Below, piece by piece: positions 36,637-40,476 of a stretch of 40,476 nucleotides of DNA. The number at the start of each line of letters is the position of its first letter. Position 1 is the first letter of the stretch. Position numbers and translations under genes: made by a program. Origin of the DNA: Bacteroidota bacterium (GTDB lineage Bacteria; Bacteroidota; Bacteroidia; Cytophagales; Cyclobacteriaceae); NCBI GenBank assembly GCA_023417065.1, contig JAEZGH010000146.1:1-40476 (forward strand). The letters are read 5' to 3'. The notes beneath the pieces were generated by a model. It made no database searches. It was not told the DNA's origin and was given only the letters and a program-made list of their open reading frames with translations.

Positions 36637-39117
36637 ATGGCAACAAAAACCAAAGCACCGCACAGTAGTCGGCAGACAAAAGGAAGTTCCGCCGCTGGAA
36701 ACCGCAGGGAAAGTGTCTTCATGGACGAGTCAACTGCAATCGACCAGATCGTAGACGAAATTCCCGGCACGATCGAGGATGTCACTCCCGATGACCACAC
36801 CTCGGAATCCTCGGGACCCGATAAGCATACGCCTGTGAGCAGTCCTGCACGACGTGCGACGGAAAGCTCGACGTTTGCAGGCACTGACGAAGAGCCTACC
36901 GTTGACGCCGCATTTGCAAGTTTGTCGCCCGCGGCCGATGAGCGCGAGTTTTGGGGTAACCTTATCCGCGTCATCGGACCACAAATCTTCCCCCTTATCC
37001 GTAAGACCGGGGGCAAAGTTTTTGAGTCCAGTCAGACCGAATCATCGTCGATGGCTGACGAGGAAACTGAACAACGCGAGTTCTGGGGCGCCATAGCCGG
37101 AGCGTTGGCACCTGTGGTGATGCCTTACGCCAAGAAGGCTGCGGTCAAAGCCGGTAAGACAGGCCTGTCATGGCTGTCAAGGGTATTCGAATCGCAGGAG
37201 GAATCAGGTGAAGACCTTGACAACATGTCGACGCAACTGCAAAACATCTTGCTGCAGGAGGCTTCGATGCTTACAACCCAGGAATCAACCAACGGAGTTG
37301 CGCGCGATGAACGCGAGTTCTGGGGCTTCGTAGCGAAAAACATAATTCCTGTATTCTCACCTATTGCAAAAGCTGCCGCGGATGCAGCGATGAGTGCCGG
37401 CACAAAAGCCGTGAAAGGTGCTGCTGCAAAATTAACCCCTCAGCTGCTCAGCATTCTGCGCCGGGAAGGCATCAGTGAAACTGCCATAGAACGTGCAATA
37501 CGTGTGCAGGAAATGGAAAACAACGACACCATGGGTGAACAACGTGAGTTCTGGGGAGCTATCGCCGGAGCAATCGTTCCTGCCCTTATGCCGTATGCAA
37601 AGAAAGCTGCAGCCGCCGTCGTGAAGAAAGGTGGCTCATGGCTCAAGAAACGGTTGGAAAGTGCCCAGCTTGAATCTTCATCCACACTGGCATATGCCCA
37701 AATGGAAGAGCTGTTTGTCGACCAGGCGCTGGATAATACGTTTGAATCTGCGTCCACTACCACTGACGACCAGCGCGAGTTCTGGGGAGCTATCGCCAAG
37801 AAACTCGTCCCTGCACTAACACCTCTCGCAAAGGCTGCAGCGGGTGCCGCAGCACGCGCAGGCTCTGGCTGGATTCGCGGACTGTTTGAATCGTCTGAAA
37901 CAGAATCAAGCGAAGAAGCATCTTACGCACTGCAGGACCTCGAAGACCTCCTTATTGAAGAAGCTGCCGGTGCACAAACAGAATCTGCCGGACTCGAGGA
38001 TTCTGAAAGTGAACGCGAATTCTGGGGCGCAATAGTCAACAAACTCAAGCCGGTACTGGCACCCGTTGCAAAAAATCTCGCGAGCACGGTTATCAAAACG
38101 GGAACTTCATATGCAACAGGTGCTGTGAAAAAACTGAGCGCCAAAGCAGCAAACATGCTCCGCGCAGCAGGCATCTCTGAATACGCTATTCAGCAACTCG
38201 AAGCCGACCCTATGGCAGCGTCTATGGAAAGTGACGAGCCAATAGTAGAAGAACGCGAATTCTGGCGCTCCATCGCGAAGAAGATCGTACCTGTAGCGAA
38301 GAAATATGCCCCAAAAATCGGAAATACTTTAGTCGACGTAGGCGGACAACTCATCAAGCGTGGCATCGGCAGTCTCTTCGAGTCAGCAGCTGATCCCACC
38401 AGCGACGAAGCTGTCAGAGAAGCCTTCATCGAACAGATGGAAGCGCTGGAGGTTATCATCGGTCAGGACGACCGCGTGCAAATTACGACGACCGCACAAG
38501 CACCCTACAACCGGATTTGTCACCTCAGCATCCGTGCCGGCGATGGCAGCTCATTCCTCGGAACTGGCTTCTTCATCGGACCACGCACTATCCTCACAGC
38601 AGGACATTGTGTATACGACTCCGACCATGGTGGATGGCCTCAGCAAATTATCGTTTCTCCCGGACGCAATGGCAATTCCAAACCATTTGGTCAGTTCGTG
38701 TCAACAAGATTCAGTTCAGTACAAGGCTGGATCAAAAATCAGTCGCGCGACTGCGACTATGGCGTCATCCATTTGTCACCCAACGATCGCGTTCCTTCGC
38801 AGATAGGCTGCTTTGGATACGGCGTCTTCTCGGACGATTATATCGAAAAAAGAAGGCTGCATATCGCAGGGTACCCGGGTGATAAACCCGCTGGCACGAT
38901 GATGTTTCACAGTCGCCAGGCTACAGACGTAACCCCCACAACTATTGTTTACGACATAGATACCGTTGGAGGCCAGAGTGGCTCGCCTGTCTATGACGAA
39001 TTCCGCCGCGTTGTTGCTATTCACACAAATGGAGCTTCGTCAGGCAATTCCGCCACACGTATCATTGGACCGGTTTTCCAGAATCTGAGCCAGTGGCGAA
39101 TGGAAGGCAGCATGTAA
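36637..39117 (+). CDS. Self-processing polyprotein: seven cationic FW repeats plus V8-type glutamyl endopeptidase
   Basis: An 826-residue protein. An in-frame TAA at 36622-36624 fixes this start, and there is no Sec signal. Residues 1-100 are Ser/Thr/Glu-rich and probably disordered. Seven repeats follow, with F at 105, 149, 228, 305, 382, 462 and 542. Each is preceded by Arg-Glu and is hydrophobic and Lys-rich with no Glu for 25-53 residues (for example FWGAIAGAIVPALMPYAKK). Acidic, Glu-rich spacers separate them. Residues 606-826 form an S1B protease with triad His657 (TAGHC), Asp707 (DCDYG) and Ser781 (GGQSGSP). Thr776 and His796 align with the V8 Glu-specificity residues, and GYPGDKP is shared with V8. 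Glu605-Val606 (ALE/VIIGQDDR) aligns with V8's mature N-terminal Val. I infer cutting after Glu to free the cationic peptides. Target, export and toxicity are unknown. Confidence 0.88.
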   Translation: MATKTKAPHSSRQTKGSSAAGNRRESVFMDESTAIDQIVDEIPGTIEDVTPDDHTSESSGPDKHTPVSSPARRATESSTFAGTDEEPTVDAAFASLSPAADEREFWGNLIRVIGPQIFPLIRKTGGKVFESSQTESSSMADEETEQREFWGAIAGALAPVVMPYAKKAAVKAGKTGLSWLSRVFESQEESGEDLDNMSTQLQNILLQEASMLTTQESTNGVARDEREFWGFVAKNIIPVFSPIAKAAADAAMSAGTKAVKGAAAKLTPQLLSILRREGISETAIERAIRVQEMENNDTMGEQREFWGAIAGAIVPALMPYAKKAAAAVVKKGGSWLKKRLESAQLESSSTLAYAQMEELFVDQALDNTFESASTTTDDQREFWGAIAKKLVPALTPLAKAAAGAAARAGSGWIRGLFESSETESSEEASYALQDLEDLLIEEAAGAQTESAGLEDSESEREFWGAIVNKLKPVLAPVAKNLASTVIKTGTSYATGAVKKLSAKAANMLRAAGISEYAIQQLEADPMAASMESDEPIVEEREFWRSIAKKIVPVAKKYAPKIGNTLVDVGGQLIKRGIGSLFESAADPTSDEAVREAFIEQMEALEVIIGQDDRVQITTTAQAPYNRICHLSIRAGDGSSFLGTGFFIGPRTILTAGHCVYDSDHGGWPQQIIVSPGRNGNSKPFGQFVSTRFSSVQGWIKNQSRDCDYGVIHLSPNDRVPSQIGCFGYGVFSDDYIEKRRLHIAGYPGDKPAGTMMFHSRQATDVTPTTIVYDIDTVGGQSGSPVYDEFRRVVAIHTNGASSGNSATRIIGPVFQNLSQWRMEGSM
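36940..38382 (+). repeat. Seven intragenic repeats encoding REFW-initiated cationic segments
   Basis: Each repeat starts with a conserved stretch near GAACGCGAGTTCTGGGG (codons for E-R-E-F-W-G, or Q-R-E-F-W-G) and differs afterwards by many silent and coding changes, so the array is old rather than freshly amplified. Five repeats are short (26-41 residues to the next Glu, ending in FE or LE followed by Ser). The third and sixth are long (50 and 54 residues) and share an ILRREGISE / MLRAAGISE ending. Spacers between them include a second, weaker repeat of acidic amphipathic helices (e.g. YALQDLEDLLIEEA). Confidence 0.88.
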
Positions 39118-39138
39118 CGTTAGCACAAAGTTGGTTTG

Positions 39139-39179
39139 AAAAGATTGAGCCGGCATTGATGTGCCGGCTCATCTTTTTT
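39139..39179. terminator. Strong terminator after the polyprotein gene, probably bidirectional
   Basis: GAGCCGGCA (39147-39155) pairs perfectly with TGCCGGCTC (39162-39170) around a 6-nt loop. The stem extends with A-T pairs around one bulged T, and TCTTTTTT follows at 39172-39179. AAAA at 39139-39142 supplies the T-run on the other strand. It separates the rightward polyprotein from the convergent small membrane protein. Confidence 0.9.
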
Positions 39180-39189
39180 GTTGTATCGA

Positions 39190-39468
39190 TCAGAAAATCA
39201 TTGCTTCCGCGACTACGTCCCGTGCGAGCATGAATATCCAAACGAGTCCCAGAATAATTGCAGCGCTGCCGGTCAACATGTGTATTCGCTTTTGACGAAC
39301 TAAAAGCAAACCGGTGACCACGAGAACAGACCCGCATAAGAAGATTATCGTATAGAAGAAGGGAATGTCATTGTGATGAGGTGAGTACATCCCGAACTTG
39401 AAGATAAATTGAGCCAGGGGAGATACTCCGGATGCTGCGAGTAAATACAAAATAATCTTATTAGTCAC
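39190..39468 (-). CDS. Small membrane protein, unknown family
   Basis: A 92-residue protein with three hydrophobic segments at about 5-25, 37-57 and 67-86 and short polar or basic connections (VRQKRIHML), consistent with a three-pass inner-membrane protein. No family is recognised. It is convergent with the polyprotein gene, separated by the bidirectional terminator, and upstream it faces the YdeI/OmdA-like gene on the same strand 85 bp away. A role as membrane immunity protein for the neighbouring peptides is conceivable from size and location only; nothing in the sequence proves it. Confidence 0.65.
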   Translation of the reverse strand: MTNKIILYLLAASGVSPLAQFIFKFGMYSPHHNDIPFFYTIIFLCGSVLVVTGLLLVRQKRIHMLTGSAAIILGLVWIFMLARDVVAEAMIF

Positions 39469-39553
39469 ATCTATGGTTTTTTAAATCGTATCGACCTTCA
39501 ATCAACCAAATGTCGCAATGCACGGCGAATCCCGCCCAATCATGCGAAAGGTC

Positions 39554-40036
39554 TCATTTCAGCTCCCGCCCCACAAACTTTCCCTTACCCAACAGAAAGT
39601 CAATAGCCTTCACCACGTTCCTTGCAACACTCTCTTCTGTTTTCAGCTGTGCTATGTACCGCACAATCTCCTTGCGCAAGGAGGGACTTAGTTCATCGTA
39701 AACGCGCCTGGCTTTTCGGTTTTTGGCAAGGGCTTTAAGGAGCGCAGGATGCGGCTCAATAGTTCGCGCTACAGGGTCGTATTCAACGGTTACCTTAATA
39801 ACTTCACCGATCCGTCTCGGCGAATCTTTCAGCATGATGGTGTTGATGTAGAGCCGCCACTCACCCTTATATCGCACCAGCGTCTGGCGATAAGCTTTGC
39901 CATTAACGGTACCCTTAACTGGAATCGGTCCTTTGTCGACGCCGGCACCTTTAAAGATGGCCTTCAGTATTTTTTCAGGCACGTACACAAAAGGATTTAT
40001 GCCGATAATATCAATCGCCGCTTTGAAAGAGTGCAT
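39554..40036 (-). CDS. DUF1905/YdeI-OmdA family protein
   Basis: A 160-residue protein. Residues about 4-88 match the DUF1905 beta-barrel-like domain (PEKILKAIFKGAG, IPVKGTVNGKAYRQTLVRYKGEWRLYIN, PRRIGEVIKVTVEYD). Residues about 100-155 match the OmdA/YdeI helical domain (FDELSPS-type sequence here VYDELSPSLRKEIVRYIAQLKTEESVARNV, then GKFVGRE). In Pfam the second domain is named for bacteriocin protection (YdeI or OmpD-associated), because Salmonella YdeI contributes to cationic peptide resistance. There is no signal peptide. The gene is probably co-oriented with the small membrane protein next to it. Its closeness to a predicted cationic-peptide precursor is notable, but the family is widespread in Bacteroidota, so the link may be coincidence. 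Confidence 0.85.
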   Translation of the reverse strand: MHSFKAAIDIIGINPFVYVPEKILKAIFKGAGVDKGPIPVKGTVNGKAYRQTLVRYKGEWRLYINTIMLKDSPRRIGEVIKVTVEYDPVARTIEPHPALLKALAKNRKARRVYDELSPSLRKEIVRYIAQLKTEESVARNVVKAIDFLLGKGKFVGRELK

Positions 40037-40106
40037 CCGGTTTCGATGGTGACAAGGATGATAAGATAGTGATAAAGAGCGGTGGTGTCAACTGATACGT
40101 TTCATG

Positions 40107-40161
40107 TCTCGGCGTTGCTTGTGTTTTCAGCCTCCAGGTGATAACACCTGGCAGGCCGAGA
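40107..40161. repeat. Nested inverted repeats upstream of the YdeI/OmdA-like gene
   Basis: Outer arms TCTCGGC (40107-40113) and GCCGAGA (40155-40161) enclose a perfect inner pair, CCAGGTG (40134-40140) and CACCTGG (40145-40151), around ATAA. No T-run follows on the strands where it would make a terminator, so an RNA structure in the 5' leader of the leftward gene or a protein-binding site is more likely. Confidence 0.6.
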
Positions 40162-40327
40162 AGAAAAAACTCCACGCAATGCCGGACGCGGAAAAAAAAA
40201 TGGCATTTCAAAATGAGGACTCACAAGGTTTCAAATAAAAAATGCTGTCGCAAAGGTTGGCCTGCTAAACCTCAACGCAGGAAATGTTCACGTAATACAA
40301 ACACGCACCAATCCTTATCAAGTAACG

Positions 40328-40462
40328 AACCTTATCAACCTTAGTAACACCCCACTCCCCTCGACCCCAACCTTATTAACCTTATCGTCCTGGAGCCGCC
40401 AGACACAGATGCCCCACGAGGGAATCAGGAGAAATCCTGGGCTCAACCTTATCCACCTTATC
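40328..40462. repeat. Three copies of an AACCTTATnnACCTTATC motif
   Basis: Near-identical motifs lie at 40328-40344 (ending TTAG), 40369-40386 and 40445-40462, each itself a doubled ACCTTAT unit. They are at the right edge of the window in 440 bp (40037-40476) with no recognisable gene. Spacing is irregular, so they look like dispersed intergenic repeats, not a regular array. Confidence 0.75.
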
Positions 40463-40476
40463 AATCGCAGGATAGC

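Noticed and set aside
36637..38400. Interpretation of the repeats as a transmembrane or porin-like domain
   Set aside because: Repeats carry four to eight basic residues each and are separated by highly acidic spacers, which does not fit membrane-spanning helices or a beta-barrel.

Overview
The window looks like a chromosomal segment of a Bacteroidota bacterium, most likely of the Cytophagales type. This is inferred from a SusC/SusD outer-membrane pair, many lipoproteins with Bacteroidota-style signal peptides, a protein with a type IX secretion C-terminal sorting domain, LytTR regulators, MacB/FtsX-type permeases, large PAS-rich kinases and few Shine-Dalgarno sequences. No RNA genes, CRISPR arrays, insertion sequences or phage genes were recognised.

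Left part (1-9465): a DoxX-like membrane protein (minus) stands opposite a SusC-SusD operon (plus) that ends in a hairpin terminator and a (CCCTCA)5 tract. Two lipoproteins with intradiol-dioxygenase-like domains follow on the minus strand, and the longer one carries an extra CPVC-containing thioredoxin-like domain. Next are a membrane-anchored LytTR regulator and a type I methionine aminopeptidase, arranged as a probable map-lytTR unit.

Middle (9531-34584): a complete RND efflux operon (adaptor, permease, NodT-type outer-membrane factor), a small secreted protein, a 1420-residue REC-PAS(8)-HisKA-HATPase kinase with a nearby single-domain receiver, a T9SS-secreted esterase with PA14 domain, and a ketopantoate-reductase family protein. 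Two broken genes come next: a decayed DHFR/RibD-C family gene and an FtsX-type permease split by one missing base. After these are TfoX-N and DinB proteins, a tightly coupled four-gene signalling operon (CHASE3 kinase, receiver, REC-kinase, PAS-kinase) and a convergent lipoprotein.

Right part (34585-40476): this holds the most unusual locus. A regulator that fuses a peptidoglycan-binding-like domain to a LytTR domain lies upstream of an 826-residue polyprotein. The polyprotein has seven cationic, Glu-free segments that all begin FW after an Arg-Glu, separated by very acidic Glu-rich spacers. It ends in a V8-type (S1B) glutamyl endopeptidase domain with the catalytic triad, both side-chain Glu-specificity residues, and a Glu-Val junction matching the V8 maturation site. 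I infer a self-processing precursor that releases up to seven membrane-active peptides. Between regulator and polyprotein are three boxes with a CGTT core spaced exactly 21 bp, followed by a TAnnTTTG -7 element, which resembles a LytTR operator and promoter. A strong terminator closes the unit. A YdeI/OmdA ('bacteriocin-protection' Pfam name) protein lies about 0.9 kb further on. Function and novelty are inference and need homology searches and biochemistry.
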